DNA of 64,000 nt from Salegentibacter holothuriorum (GCF_900168045.1 NZ_FUYY01000002.1:682001-746000); one strand, 5' to 3'; positions 43,314 to 52,779 are shown, numbered from the stretch's first letter. The notes: generated from the sequence alone by a model not told the origin. Program-made: numbers and translations.

Positions 43314-44030
43314 TTAATTCTGAACTTGGAAAATTATGGGTAATGCATAATTTACATTAACAGGCTTACCACGTTGTTTTCCCGGTTGCATTTTGGGTAA
43401 GGATTTTATAACTCTTACCGCTTCTTCTTCCAGTTTTGCATGAGGTGCTCTTGCTTGAATATTTACAATTTCTCCTTCAGTGTTTATTTGAAAAAGGATA
43501 GTAATACGGTTTACCCCGGAAAGGCCTAATTCACTCCCCAGTTCTTTATTGAAGTTCTTGTTTACGTAAGTCGTGATTTTTTCACTCATACAGGTTTTTC
43601 TCGCTGCATTATCATTTAGGCTTTCACATCCGGGAAATATGGGCACATCTTCAATTAAAATAAAAGGCACTGTTTCCGCTTCTTCATCGGTTTTAGGTTC
43701 AACGATTTCCTCGGGTTCTACAATGTCTTCCAGGCTTATCTCGGTAGACTCAATCTCGTCTTCTTTAAGCTCTGGATCGTTTTCAATTACATCAATAACA
43801 TCGGGAATTACCGGAGGTTTAGGAGGTGGTGTGTTTGCCAGTTCGGTAATTGGTATTTCTTCATCTTCAAGAGCATCTAAATAAACTTGCTGGCTGGCAA
43901 TTTTTTCTTTATCATAAGTTTTCCATTCTATTAAAAGCAAACTGGCTAGTAATGCCATGATTAGTCCGAAGGACAAAAACAAATTTGATTTTTTCCGAAG
44001 ATCGGCTTTTGGATTTTTCTTAGGTTTCAT
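43314..44030 (-). CDS. Energy transducer TonB
   Basis: TonB transmits the proton-motive force from ExbBD to outer-membrane receptors. The 238-residue product has a short cytosolic Lys-rich N-terminus, one membrane helix (about 18-37), a Pro- and Glu-rich periplasmic linker including NTPPPKPPVIP, and a TonB_C domain (about 150-238) with VNRITILFQINTEGEIVN and AVRVIKSLPKMQPGKQRG. The motif VPIFPGCESL before the domain is typical of Bacteroidota TonB proteins. ExbB/ExbD genes are not adjacent. Three TonB-dependent receptors lie in this window and could be served by it. Confidence 0.9.
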   Translation of the reverse strand: MKPKKNPKADLRKKSNLFLSFGLIMALLASLLLIEWKTYDKEKIASQQVYLDALEDEEIPITELANTPPPKPPVIPDVIDVIENDPELKEDEIESTEISLEDIVEPEEIVEPKTDEEAETVPFILIEDVPIFPGCESLNDNAARKTCMSEKITTYVNKNFNKELGSELGLSGVNRITILFQINTEGEIVNIQARAPHAKLEEEAVRVIKSLPKMQPGKQRGKPVNVNYALPIIFQVQN

Positions 44031-44210
44031 AGGATAGAATTAAATTAATAGTTAGTAATAAAACAGTGAAAATTTAATATAATGGCTGGTATTTTAAATA
44101 ACTAACAATTAAAGTGCCAAAAAAATATATATAAATGAAATTTAGGGCTTGAGGTTTGTCGCTTAAGCAAAAAATAACGAGAAGTATCTTAGATAAACTA
44201 AGAGGTACAA

Positions 44211-44243
44211 TTGAGTGACTTTTTGTAGAAAATCCTATATTTA
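44211..44243 (+). promoter_or_regulatory. Probable promoter for the four-helix membrane protein gene
   Basis: TTG at 44211-44213 and TATATTTA at 44236-44243 are 22 bases apart. The last base of the -7 box differs from consensus. The ATG follows 17 bases later. Confidence 0.45.
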
Positions 44244-44260
44244 CTAAAAAATTTACTTCT

Positions 44261-44698
44261 ATGTATCCAACAGTACAATTCATACATTCTTATTGGGCTT
44301 ATTTAGTACTTATTGTTTTGTTTGTAGCCGTTATAAACTCAATTATAGGTTATGCGTCAAATAAAGAATACGGAGCAACTAATTTTAGAATTGCGCTTTT
44401 TACGCTTATTACATCTCATATTCAGTTTTTAATAGGAGTTGTCTTATATTTTACCTCACCTTATTTTTCTGTGTTGTTAGAGAAGGGGATGGGCACGGTT
44501 ATGCCAGATCCTACGCTTAGACTTTATATCATGGAGCACCCTTTAATGATGATTATTGCTTTAGTATTAATAACCATGGGATATTCTAAGCATAAGAATA
44601 AACTTACTTCAAAGCCAAAATTTAAAACTTTGGCTATATTTTATACCCTTGGATTATTAGTGATGTTATCGCGTATTCCCTGGAGTGCCTGGTTTTAA
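44261..44698 (+). CDS. Four-helix membrane protein with conserved-looking histidines, unknown function
   Basis: The 145-residue product has four hydrophobic spans (about residues 8-28, 42-66, 92-107 and 121-140). Histidines occur at regular places in or near them: FIHSYWAY, TSHIQFLIG, MEHPLMM and YSKHKNK. This spacing is reminiscent of small b-type haem-binding membrane proteins, but no family signature is certain. I recall homologues in Flavobacteria with an obviously wrong ribosomal-protein label, which should be ignored. It is a single-gene unit closed by a bidirectional terminator. Confidence 0.6.
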   Translation: MYPTVQFIHSYWAYLVLIVLFVAVINSIIGYASNKEYGATNFRIALFTLITSHIQFLIGVVLYFTSPYFSVLLEKGMGTVMPDPTLRLYIMEHPLMMIIALVLITMGYSKHKNKLTSKPKFKTLAIFYTLGLLVMLSRIPWSAWF

Positions 44699-44775
44699 GT
44701 GAAATAGATTTTACTCTACTTAATCGTGGTTTCACACTAAGCAGCTTAATGTGAAATCTAAAAGAAATTGCCTTT

Positions 44776-44804
44776 AATACCTCGTGAGTTTATCGCGGGG
44801 TATT
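44776..44804. terminator. Bidirectional terminator between convergent genes
   Basis: AATACC and GGTATT form the outer stem, with inner CG/GA pairs and two GU pairs. It lies between the membrane-protein gene and the end of the convergent nuclease gene, with T-rich sequence on the right and A-rich sequence on the left. Confidence 0.6.
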
Positions 44805-44808
44805 TTAT

Positions 44809-45891
44809 TTAATTCTTATTTGATGAAGTAGAGGTTACTTGTTTTACAAGATAGATATACACCGGAAAATGATCGCTATAACCACCCTGGTATCCTGAGT
44901 AGCCATAGCTTCGGAAAGGATAACCTTTGTATTGTCCGTTTTCTGTGATGAGATATTTCTTATTGAAGATCCCTGCTTTATAAAACTGAAACCCGGAATA
45001 GTCTTTTCCGGTTAAAGCACCAGAAATAAGAATTTGGTCAAATAAATTCCAACCATCCCGGTAGGCAAGTGTGCCCATACCTTTTTTCAACATACGCTCC
45101 ATTGGATTGTATAACTGATGCGGACTTATCCCTTTTGGCCCTCCTTTTGTTTTCAGTATTTCTTTAAAACTTTTGTTAGTAGGATCGTCGTTAAAATCGC
45201 CCATACTTATCACCCTGGCTAAAGGTTCTTTTTTAAATATAGAGTCAATGATAATTTTATTTAGAGCCGCCGCTTTTTCGCGTTTGTAACTGCTTGCCGT
45301 TTCCCCGCCACTTCTGGAAGGCCAGTGATTCACTATAAAATGTAATTTTTCATTATCAATTTCTCCACTAACCACCAGTTGATCCCTGGTGTAAACGCGT
45401 TTATCCGGTTCTTTGCTATTATAGATCAATAACTCGTGTGAAACCGAATTTTCCAATCTAAAAATATCTTTTCGGTATAATAGGGCAACATCAATTCCAC
45501 GGCGGTCGGGCGATTCATAATGTACAATACCATAATTGTAGGTTTTGAGTTGTGGTTCATTTATTAGGTCTTCTAAAACCTGCCTGTTTTCAACTTCACA
45601 AATACCTATAATCACAGGAGCTTGCTGAGTGATTTCCGATCCTATTTCAGGAATAACCCTTGCCAGATTTTGCAATTTATCCATGTATTTTTCCTGGGTC
45701 CAAACATCATCTCCTTCAGGGGTGCGATCATCATCAAAAGTGAAAGGATTGTTTTCGGTGTCAAATAGGTTTTCCACATTATAAAATGCAATACTTATAA
45801 TTTTATACTCCTTTTGCTGTGAGAAACTACTTTCAGTTCCCAAAAAGAATAACAGGTAAAAAACAAAAAGGGGAAAAATACGGGTAATCAT
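44809..45891 (-). CDS. Secreted endonuclease/exonuclease/phosphatase-family protein
   Basis: The 360-residue protein has a signal peptide (…SSFSQ|Q) and one EEP-fold domain. Motifs are complete: FYNVENLFD with the metal-binding Asn, GICEVENR with the catalytic Glu, NHWPSRSGG, GDFNDDP with Asp and Asn, and SDHFPVYI with the catalytic Asp-His. EEP enzymes cut phosphodiester or phosphate-ester bonds of nucleic acids, lipids or inositol phosphates. It is divergent from a TonB receptor/DUF5689 pair, with 99 bases between the starts. The EEP-TonB receptor-DUF5689 association suggests uptake of products released outside the cell. Confidence 0.85.
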   Translation of the reverse strand: MITRIFPLFVFYLLFFLGTESSFSQQKEYKIISIAFYNVENLFDTENNPFTFDDDRTPEGDDVWTQEKYMDKLQNLARVIPEIGSEITQQAPVIIGICEVENRQVLEDLINEPQLKTYNYGIVHYESPDRRGIDVALLYRKDIFRLENSVSHELLIYNSKEPDKRVYTRDQLVVSGEIDNEKLHFIVNHWPSRSGGETASSYKREKAAALNKIIIDSIFKKEPLARVISMGDFNDDPTNKSFKEILKTKGGPKGISPHQLYNPMERMLKKGMGTLAYRDGWNLFDQILISGALTGKDYSGFQFYKAGIFNKKYLITENGQYKGYPFRSYGYSGYQGGYSDHFPVYIYLVKQVTSTSSNKN

Positions 45892-45990
45892 TGTCTTACA
45901 TTAAAGCTAAATTATTGGTATAAAGTGCTGATATTTTGATTATTAACGGTTAAATATCTAAACTTATATTGAATATGACACTACCAGGTA

Positions 45991-48804
45991 ATGAAATTTT
46001 TAATTTTTGTTCTCTTTTTTGGGTTGGGTTTTTCTGGCTCCTTAGCACAGGGAATTTCCCTGGAAGGAAAATTGGTAGATGCTCAAACCTATAAAGAATT
46101 ACCCGGAGCGAAACTTCAGTTAGAGAAAAGCTTTTTTGAAACATTCTCTGATAAAAGCGGAGCATTTTTGTTTTCTGCAGAAAATCTTCCGCTCGGAGAA
46201 CAAATTTTAAGCATAAGTCTTCCCGATTATAAATTACTCAGGATTCCGGTGATTATTAATAAGAGGACAAATAAAGATCTTGGGCTTATTTTAATGCAGC
46301 CCATTCTTGCCGATTATGCGAATCAAATAAGCATAATAAGTCTTTCTGATGCTGAGCTGGATGAGGATGAAGCGTATATAGAGAACCTTTCCGGCCTCTT
46401 ACAAGCTTCCCGTGATGTTTTTCTTAATGCCGCGGCTTTCGATTTTAGTCAGACGTTCTTTAGACCCCGTGGTCTCGATAGCGAAAACGGGAAAGTTTTA
46501 ATAAACGGTGTTGAAATGAACAAGGTTTATACCGGCCGGCCTCAATGGAGTGCCTGGGGCGGACTAAACGATGTGCAACGCAACCAGGTTTTTTCAATGG
46601 GCCTTAGCCCTTCTGAAGTAAGTTTTGGTGGCCTCGCTGGAACCACGAATATAATTATGCGGGCTTCAAAATACGGCAAAGGTGGTAAAGCTTCTATTGC
46701 GGCGGCTAATAGAAGCTACAATGGCAGATTGATGGCTAGTTACGGCTCTGGAGAATTAAAGAACGGCTGGGCATATGCAATTTCGGCATCGCGCAGGTTT
46801 GCCAACGAAGCTTATGTAGACGGCACTTTATATGATGCAAATGGATTTTTCCTTTCAGTTGAAAAAACCTTCAATGAGAAACATAGTCTCAATTTTACAG
46901 GATTTTATACGCCGAATATCCGCGGAAAATCTTCTCCAAATACTGCTGAAGTTTTCGAAATAAAAGGAAGAAAGTATAATGCTTACTGGGGCTATCAGGA
47001 TGGTGAAATTAGGAATTCCAGGGTGAGGGAAATAAAAGAACCCGTATTGATGTTGAATCATTTCTGGGACTTTTCAGAGAAAGTAAGCATTAATAATAAT
47101 TTCGCTTTTCAGTTTGGGAAAATGGGAAATTCAAGGATTGATTTTGGAGGAACCCGAAGGGCTGAAATTAATGAACAGTCGGGATACATAGGTGGAGGCA
47201 CCAATCCAGATCCTACCTATTATCAAAAACTGCCCAGCTATTATTTGCGCTTCGCAGATAATCCAAATTATGAAGCGGCCTACCTCGCGCAGCAAGATTT
47301 CAAAGAAGATGGTCAGTTAGATTGGCAGCAGTTATATATCGCGAATAATGCGGCCGGTTATACGGTTTATGCGCTGGCAGAAGACAGAAGCGATGATCTT
47401 AAATTTGATTTGAATTCTATTCTTTCAGCTAAAATAAATGAGCATGTAGACCTGAATGGGAAACTGGCCTTTGCTTATTTGAATTCGCATAATTTTGCCT
47501 CAATTAAAGATATGCTGGGTGGGGACACTTTTCTTGATGTAGATTTCTTTGCTGAAGGAGACCGGGAAACCTTCCTTGAAAACAGGGCACAAAGCGATCT
47601 TCAAAACCCAAATAGAAGTGTAACCGAAAATGAGCCTTATAAATATAATTTTCGATTCTATGCGAGTTCCGCTAAAGCTTTTGGTCAAGTAAATTTTGAT
47701 TACGACCGGCTTGATTTTTATTTAGGAGTTATCGCGTCCCAAACTTCTTATCAAAGAGATGGATTATTCCAAAACGGAAATTATCCCGAAAATTCACTCG
47801 GTAAAAGTGAGCAATTAAATTTCACCGATTTTGGAGGGAAAATAGGAGCAAATTATAAACTTACCGCAAAACATTTGCTGGGTTTTAACGCGGCCTTATT
47901 TACTAAACCGCCAAATCTTCGGAATTCTTTTTCAAATTCACGCCAAAATAATGACGTAGTGAAAGGAATTAAAAGCGAACAAATTCAAAATATAGATTTT
48001 AGTTACCGGTATAGATCTTCGAATATTAAAGCCAGGTTTTCTGCTTATTATACCCAAATTAAAGACGCAACCGAAATCTCCTTTTATTACGCCGATGGTC
48101 TTTCAGGTTTAGGCAGAAACAGCACCACGGCTTTTGTTCAGGAGGTTTTAAGCGGAATTGACAAACAGCATCTTGGGCTGGAAATAGGGATTGAAGCAAA
48201 ATTAACTTCTTCCATAAAATTGAAGGCGGCCGGAGCATTGGGACAATTTACCTACAATAATAATCCTGAACTGTATTTAACTTCAGACGATTTTAATGAG
48301 ATAGTAGATTATGGAACTTCCTATTTAAAAAATTACCGCATTGCCGGAGGCCCGCAAAGAGCCGCTCAAATTGGTTTTGAATATCGAGATCCAGATTATT
48401 GGTTTTTTGGCACTACTGCCAACTTTTTTTCTCAAGCTTTTTTAGATATAAGTCCCTTAACCAGAACTTCGAATTTCTTGAATGACAGTGATGGCTTGCC
48501 CATTTTGAATTACGATGAAAATGTTGCTGCAAAACTTCTAAAACAAGAACAGTTTAGTGATTATATATTGGTAAATGCAATAGGCGGAAAATCCTGGCTG
48601 GTAAAAGGAAAGTTTATCGGATTTTTTATAAGCCTGAATAATATTTTTGATAAACTCTATAAAACCGGTGGTTTTGAGCAATCCCGAAATGCGAATTACC
48701 GAACTCTAAAACAAGACCAGCAGAGGGAAACCCCCATTTTTGGCCCTAAATACTGGTATGGCACCGGTGCTTCCTACTTTGCTATGATCTATATACGATT
48801 TTAA
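45991..48804 (+). CDS. TonB-dependent receptor (nuclease/DUF5689 locus)
   Basis: The 937-residue product has a signal peptide (…SGSLAQG), a CarboxypepD_reg-like domain (about 22-100; LEGKLVDAQTYKELPGAKLQLE), a plug domain (about 120-240; FFRPRGLDSENGKVLINGVEMN and RPQWSAWGGLNDV) and a barrel ending in MIYIRF. It is followed after ten bases by a DUF5689 lipoprotein that probably caps or cooperates with it as SusD does with SusC. Its opposite neighbour is a secreted EEP nuclease. The ligand could therefore be a nucleic-acid or phosphate-containing product; this is inference from context. Confidence 0.85.
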   Translation: MKFLIFVLFFGLGFSGSLAQGISLEGKLVDAQTYKELPGAKLQLEKSFFETFSDKSGAFLFSAENLPLGEQILSISLPDYKLLRIPVIINKRTNKDLGLILMQPILADYANQISIISLSDAELDEDEAYIENLSGLLQASRDVFLNAAAFDFSQTFFRPRGLDSENGKVLINGVEMNKVYTGRPQWSAWGGLNDVQRNQVFSMGLSPSEVSFGGLAGTTNIIMRASKYGKGGKASIAAANRSYNGRLMASYGSGELKNGWAYAISASRRFANEAYVDGTLYDANGFFLSVEKTFNEKHSLNFTGFYTPNIRGKSSPNTAEVFEIKGRKYNAYWGYQDGEIRNSRVREIKEPVLMLNHFWDFSEKVSINNNFAFQFGKMGNSRIDFGGTRRAEINEQSGYIGGGTNPDPTYYQKLPSYYLRFADNPNYEAAYLAQQDFKEDGQLDWQQLYIANNAAGYTVYALAEDRSDDLKFDLNSILSAKINEHVDLNGKLAFAYLNSHNFASIKDMLGGDTFLDVDFFAEGDRETFLENRAQSDLQNPNRSVTENEPYKYNFRFYASSAKAFGQVNFDYDRLDFYLGVIASQTSYQRDGLFQNGNYPENSLGKSEQLNFTDFGGKIGANYKLTAKHLLGFNAALFTKPPNLRNSFSNSRQNNDVVKGIKSEQIQNIDFSYRYRSSNIKARFSAYYTQIKDATEISFYYADGLSGLGRNSTTAFVQEVLSGIDKQHLGLEIGIEAKLTSSIKLKAAGALGQFTYNNNPELYLTSDDFNEIVDYGTSYLKNYRIAGGPQRAAQIGFEYRDPDYWFFGTTANFFSQAFLDISPLTRTSNFLNDSDGLPILNYDENVAAKLLKQEQFSDYILVNAIGGKSWLVKGKFIGFFISLNNIFDKLYKTGGFEQSRNANYRTLKQDQQRETPIFGPKYWYGTGASYFAMIYIRF

Positions 48805-48814
48805 TACTATATCG

Positions 48815-50197
48815 ATGAAAAAATTAAAAGTAATAAGCTTAGCTTTTTTTGGAATGTTTTTACAAACTTCTTGTGTGAAAACTGATGATTTTCAATTACC
48901 GAAAACTGAAACCGAAGAGGTGAATATTGAAGGGAATGTTACAGGAATTTTAGCGGTAAAAAGCAATTTTAAACCGGAAACTGGTGAAATATATGTTTTT
49001 TCTGAAACCAATACCTGGATGGAAGCTTATGTGGTTTCCAGTGATGAAGCCGGGAATTTTTATAAAGAATTGGTGTTGCAGGATAAACCCGAAAATCCCA
49101 TTGCAGGAATCCTTTTGCTAGTCGATGATAATTCCGTTTTTGAAACTTATAATTTTGGGCGAAAAATATATGTAAAGCTAGACGGACTCGCTTTATGGAG
49201 TAATAATGGAGTGCACCAGCTTGGAATTCAAAATAGGGGAGATGTAGCGGCGATTCCGCCCTCCAGGATAGACGATCACATTATTAGAACTATGGAAACG
49301 GCTGAAATTGTTCCGCTTCAATTAGAGATTTCAGAATTCAACGAAGAGCATGAAAACTTATTTATTCAGGTTAAGAATGTTCAATTTAATCGAAACCTAC
49401 TAAGGGAACAACATCATTATACTTTTGCCGGGGAAGTGACTGATGAATATGATGGCGAACGGCAGTTGGAGAGTTGTAGAACAGGTGCCAGTACGATGTT
49501 AAGCACCAGCACTTTTTCTGGATTTAAATCTTTGTATTTACCTAAAAATTCAGGTAGTATAAAAGGAGTTCTAACCCGAAATTTTTACGATGATTATTTT
49601 GTGATCGCGGTAAATTCTCCCGATGATCTTAGCTTTGAAGGCGAGCGTTGCGATCCAGAATTTTTGAATTGTACTAATAATACTTCCGAAGGAATAAATG
49701 TTTTATTCGAGGAGGATTTTACGAATATCACCAGTCTTTCTGCATTAGAAAATAGTGGATGGACTAATGTGAACGTAAACGGAGGTAAAGCTTTTCAACC
49801 CGGAATCTTTGATGGAAACCGGTACATTCGGGTTTCGGCATTTAATACCGAAGAGGCACCAATGGAGGCCTGGTTGGTGAGTCCTCCAATAGACTTAGAC
49901 GATGTTTCAGGAGCTCAGTTGTCCTTTGATATTATGGCTTCTTACGATAACTCAACCATTCTAAGTGTTTTGATTACTGAAGAATTTACCGGTAATGTAT
50001 TAAATACTATCTGGAAACATTTAGACGCTGTAATACCTATAGGCCCCACCAATCAATATGGTAGAGGTTTTGTAAAAAGTAAGATCGATATCTCATGTTT
50101 AAAAGGCGAAATTCATTTCGCCTTCAGGTATTTGGGTGGCGCACCAGATAAAAGCACAACTTATGATATTGATAACATGCGGATAAGTGGGAATTGA
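48815..50197 (+). CDS. DUF5689 surface lipoprotein with choice-of-anchor-J-like domain
   Basis: The 460-residue product begins with a lipoprotein signal (FLQTSC, Cys near 20). The first half (about 38-285) matches DUF5689, an OB-like domain, with the early GNVTGILAVKSNF, DDNSVFETYNFGRKIYVKL and GVHQLGIQNRGDV blocks. The second half (about 300-460) opens with FEEDFTNITSLSAL and has the WLVSPPIDLDD pattern of jelly-roll, choice-of-anchor-J domains seen in surface carbohydrate- or nucleic-acid-handling proteins. It is probably displayed on the outer leaflet, paired with the preceding receptor. Confidence 0.82.
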   Translation: MKKLKVISLAFFGMFLQTSCVKTDDFQLPKTETEEVNIEGNVTGILAVKSNFKPETGEIYVFSETNTWMEAYVVSSDEAGNFYKELVLQDKPENPIAGILLLVDDNSVFETYNFGRKIYVKLDGLALWSNNGVHQLGIQNRGDVAAIPPSRIDDHIIRTMETAEIVPLQLEISEFNEEHENLFIQVKNVQFNRNLLREQHHYTFAGEVTDEYDGERQLESCRTGASTMLSTSTFSGFKSLYLPKNSGSIKGVLTRNFYDDYFVIAVNSPDDLSFEGERCDPEFLNCTNNTSEGINVLFEEDFTNITSLSALENSGWTNVNVNGGKAFQPGIFDGNRYIRVSAFNTEEAPMEAWLVSPPIDLDDVSGAQLSFDIMASYDNSTILSVLITEEFTGNVLNTIWKHLDAVIPIGPTNQYGRGFVKSKIDISCLKGEIHFAFRYLGGAPDKSTTYDIDNMRISGN

Positions 50198-50227
50198 GTA
50201 AATTGATTTTTATTTTAAAATCAAAAG

Positions 50228-50635
50228 ATGAAGCAAACTTTACTCTTTCTTTTTTTACTGACTTTCGTTTCCGGGGCCGCGCAGCAATCCCAGGATTTCG
50301 CGGGTAATTGGTTTTGGGAATCTCCAGATGGACAAAATACTATGGAATTACAGCTGGAATACGAAAACCAAAACAGGATTGTTGGTAATCACTGCGTGGT
50401 TTTTTATCAAGGTGAAAAAACCGACTGTAAAAGGAAGGATGCCGGTGGGTTTACCATTAATTTGGTGAAAATTGCCAAAGGAGTTTATGATGGCACAATA
50501 GAAAGTGCAGTAAGTTTTACCTCCGGAAAAATACGTTTGCAATATATAGATCGAGAAAAAGCAATTCGATTCTACTTAAAAGAAGTACCTCCAGGAGAAT
50601 TTTATATGCCTAAGGAGGCATTTTTAATGAGATAA
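50228..50635 (+). CDS. Small secreted hypothetical protein
   Basis: The 135-residue protein has a signal peptide (…VSGAAQ|QSQ) and a mature beta-rich part with two cysteines, in NHCVVFYQG and KTDCKRK, probably a disulfide. Its layout (GNWFWESPDGQNTMELQL at the start, a lipocalin-like strand order) resembles small DUF6705-like proteins of Flavobacteria, but I do not hold that label firmly. It follows the DUF5689 gene by 30 bases, so it belongs to the nuclease/TonB-receptor locus. Confidence 0.6.
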   Translation: MKQTLLFLFLLTFVSGAAQQSQDFAGNWFWESPDGQNTMELQLEYENQNRIVGNHCVVFYQGEKTDCKRKDAGGFTINLVKIAKGVYDGTIESAVSFTSGKIRLQYIDREKAIRFYLKEVPPGEFYMPKEAFLMR

Positions 50636-50645
50636 GCTAATAATA

Positions 50646-51374
50646 TTATTTTTGATAAGCTTCACTATATGGCGACCAGATCTCGTAAATAGGATCTCCT
50701 TTAGAGCTTTTTCCCTGGTGATGCCATTTACCATCTTTTACTTCATATTTAAAATCCAGACTTGCTCCTACGCGACTCGCATCTCTGGACAAGAATTCAA
50801 TATTTTCAATGTATTTCCCGTTTTCTGCAGTATAAGTTCCACCGCCGGAGCCATTAAATTCTTTGGTAGCCGAATTAAAAGCAATCCACTGAAATCTACC
50901 GCCGCTTAAAATTTTCACCGTACGCCTGTCACCGGGAGTCATCGTGTTCATCTGTCCATTTCTTTCGCGACCGGTAATTACCCAGGTTCCGATAAGGGCA
51001 TCACTTTCTTCCGACAGTCTTTCCCATATTTTTGTAGACATTCCGTCAGAAACTTCCATCTTGTTTTCTCCTTCCCAGGAAATATTATATTCCTGTTCAG
51101 TCCCGATGTTTTCAGCATCATAGGTGTCAAAATCTCGAACTTCGGTAAGGGTTTCGTTATTTAAATTAAGTTCACCACCAGCGGCACCCAAAAATTTATT
51201 ATCGCTTAAATTTTTAGATCCCAGGGCAAAATAACCATCTTGAATAATTTTAATCACTTCACGATTTGAAATGGTTTCACCGTTTTTTTCGATTAATTTC
51301 CATGTACCATCCAATTCCTGGGCAGATATTATTCCGAAGCAAAAAAGGAGCGATAATAAGATTAATTTTTTCAT
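50646..51374 (-). CDS. Secreted protein with two lipocalin-like repeats
   Basis: The 242-residue product has a signal peptide ending at ISAQ|ELD and two related halves, each starting with L-x-G-T-W (residues 21 and 127) and continuing with a charged strand, a glycine-rich turn (LGAAGGELNL; FNGSGGGTYTA) and a W-containing terminal strand (KIWERL; YEIWSP). The repeat of about 105 residues suggests an internal duplication of a lipocalin/DUF4488-like domain. Function is unknown. It is convergent with the preceding gene, ten bases apart. Confidence 0.65.
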   Translation of the reverse strand: MKKLILLSLLFCFGIISAQELDGTWKLIEKNGETISNREVIKIIQDGYFALGSKNLSDNKFLGAAGGELNLNNETLTEVRDFDTYDAENIGTEQEYNISWEGENKMEVSDGMSTKIWERLSEESDALIGTWVITGRERNGQMNTMTPGDRRTVKILSGGRFQWIAFNSATKEFNGSGGGTYTAENGKYIENIEFLSRDASRVGASLDFKYEVKDGKWHHQGKSSKGDPIYEIWSPYSEAYQK

Positions 51375-51437
51375 TTTAATAGAATATTGATTCCCTCTAA
51401 TTTAATGAAAAAACAATAAGGTTTGAGGGGTTTTGCA

Positions 51438-51465
51438 TCGTCACCCTGATTTTTATTTCAGAGCC
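51438..51465. repeat. Diverged copy of the ATCCTGAA dispersed repeat
   Basis: CGTCACCCTGAT followed by TTTTATTTCAG resembles the reverse complement of the element at 7782-7806 with a few mismatches. It lies in the 184-base gap between two minus-strand genes. Confidence 0.45.
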
Positions 51466-51558
51466 TGCCCCTATTTTGGTTCGGGGTCTAAGCTTTTGTG
51501 AGATATTAGAAACTGAAACCAGTTCAGCTTGACGTTAACAAGGCCTCTTACTCAGGTT

Positions 51559-52779
51559 CTATTTTTCCTCTCCATATTTATCATATTCCGGATAAAGGAA
51601 ACTGTTATAAGGAAAACGGGTAACATGAATATCACGAACTGCTTCGTAAACTTTTCTTCTAAAATCTTCCATATTTTCTTTATTCAAAGCTGAGATGAAC
51701 AGCACATTATCTCCCATTTTGTTCATCCAGGTTTGTTTCCACTCTTTTAAACTGTAGTGCGCTTTGGTTCTTTCGGTCATTAAGTCATCATCTTCAATTT
51801 CTTCAGCTTCATATTGATCAATTTTATTGAAAACCATAATGGTTGGTTTGTCGTTGCTTTTAATCTCGCTCATAATCTGGTTAACAGATTCTATATGATC
51901 TTCAAAGTTAGGATGAGAAATATCCACCACGTGCAATAGTAAATCGGCCTCTCTAACTTCATCTAAGGTAGATTTAAAAGACTCTACCAATTGTGTAGGC
52001 AACTTCCTTATAAAGCCTACTGTATCGGTTAATAAGAATGGTAAATTGCGAATCACCACTTTTCTAACGGTGGTATCTAAAGTTGCAAAAAGTTTATTTT
52101 CGGCAAAGACCTGACTTTTGCTAATGGTATTCATTAAAGTAGATTTCCCAACATTCGTATAACCTACAAGTGCTACTCTAACCAATTGCCCGCGATTACC
52201 GCGTTGCACTTCCATTTGTTTGTCTATGGTTTCGAGTTTTTTCTTTAAAAGCGAAATTTTATCTCTAACAATTCTACGGTCGGTTTCAATTTCTGTTTCC
52301 CCGGGACCACGCATTCCAATACCACCACGCTGGCGTTCAAGGTGAGTCCACATACCTGCAAGTCTTGGTAGTAAATATTCATATTGGGCAAGTTCTACCT
52401 GTGTACGGGCGTAGCTTGTTTGCGCCCGTTGTGCAAAAATATCAAGGATAAGTGTAGTTCTATCAAGTACTTTACACTTCAATATTTTTTCAATATTCTT
52501 TTGCTGCGCGGGAGAAAGTTCATCATCAAAAATAGCGGTACCTACTTCATTCTCATCAACGAATTCTTTTAATTCATTCATCTTTCCGGTACCGATAAAC
52601 GTTTTAGGATTGGGTTTATCCATATTCTGGCTAAAACGCTTTATCACTTCCCCGCCGGCGGTGTAGGTAAGGAACTCTAACTCGTCCAGGTATTCTTTTA
52701 ATTTATCTTGCCCCTGCTCTTTGGTAACAATACCAATTAAAACAGCTTTTTCGTGGGTTAGGTCGGTTTTTTCAATCAT
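51559..52779 (-). CDS. hflX: Ribosome-associated GTPase HflX
   Basis: HflX splits stalled or hibernating 70S ribosomes. The 406-residue product has the N-terminal HflX domain (about 1-195; KTFIGTGKMNEL, LDRTTLILDIFAQRA, and RRGGIGMRGPGE region) and a TrmE-like G domain with G1 GYTNVGKST (about residues 206-214), G3 LTDTVGFI and G4 FNKID. The TAACTTTG box on the minus strand ends five bases before the ATG, which suggests a leaderless message. It is downstream of, but separated by a terminator from, the suf operon. Confidence 0.95.
   Translation of the reverse strand: MIEKTDLTHEKAVLIGIVTKEQGQDKLKEYLDELEFLTYTAGGEVIKRFSQNMDKPNPKTFIGTGKMNELKEFVDENEVGTAIFDDELSPAQQKNIEKILKCKVLDRTTLILDIFAQRAQTSYARTQVELAQYEYLLPRLAGMWTHLERQRGGIGMRGPGETEIETDRRIVRDKISLLKKKLETIDKQMEVQRGNRGQLVRVALVGYTNVGKSTLMNTISKSQVFAENKLFATLDTTVRKVVIRNLPFLLTDTVGFIRKLPTQLVESFKSTLDEVREADLLLHVVDISHPNFEDHIESVNQIMSEIKSNDKPTIMVFNKIDQYEAEEIEDDDLMTERTKAHYSLKEWKQTWMNKMGDNVLFISALNKENMEDFRRKVYEAVRDIHVTRFPYNSFLYPEYDKYGEEK

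Noticed and set aside
44261-44698. Ribosomal-protein label for the four-helix protein
   Set aside because: The sequence is a hydrophobic membrane protein with no resemblance to ribosomal proteins.
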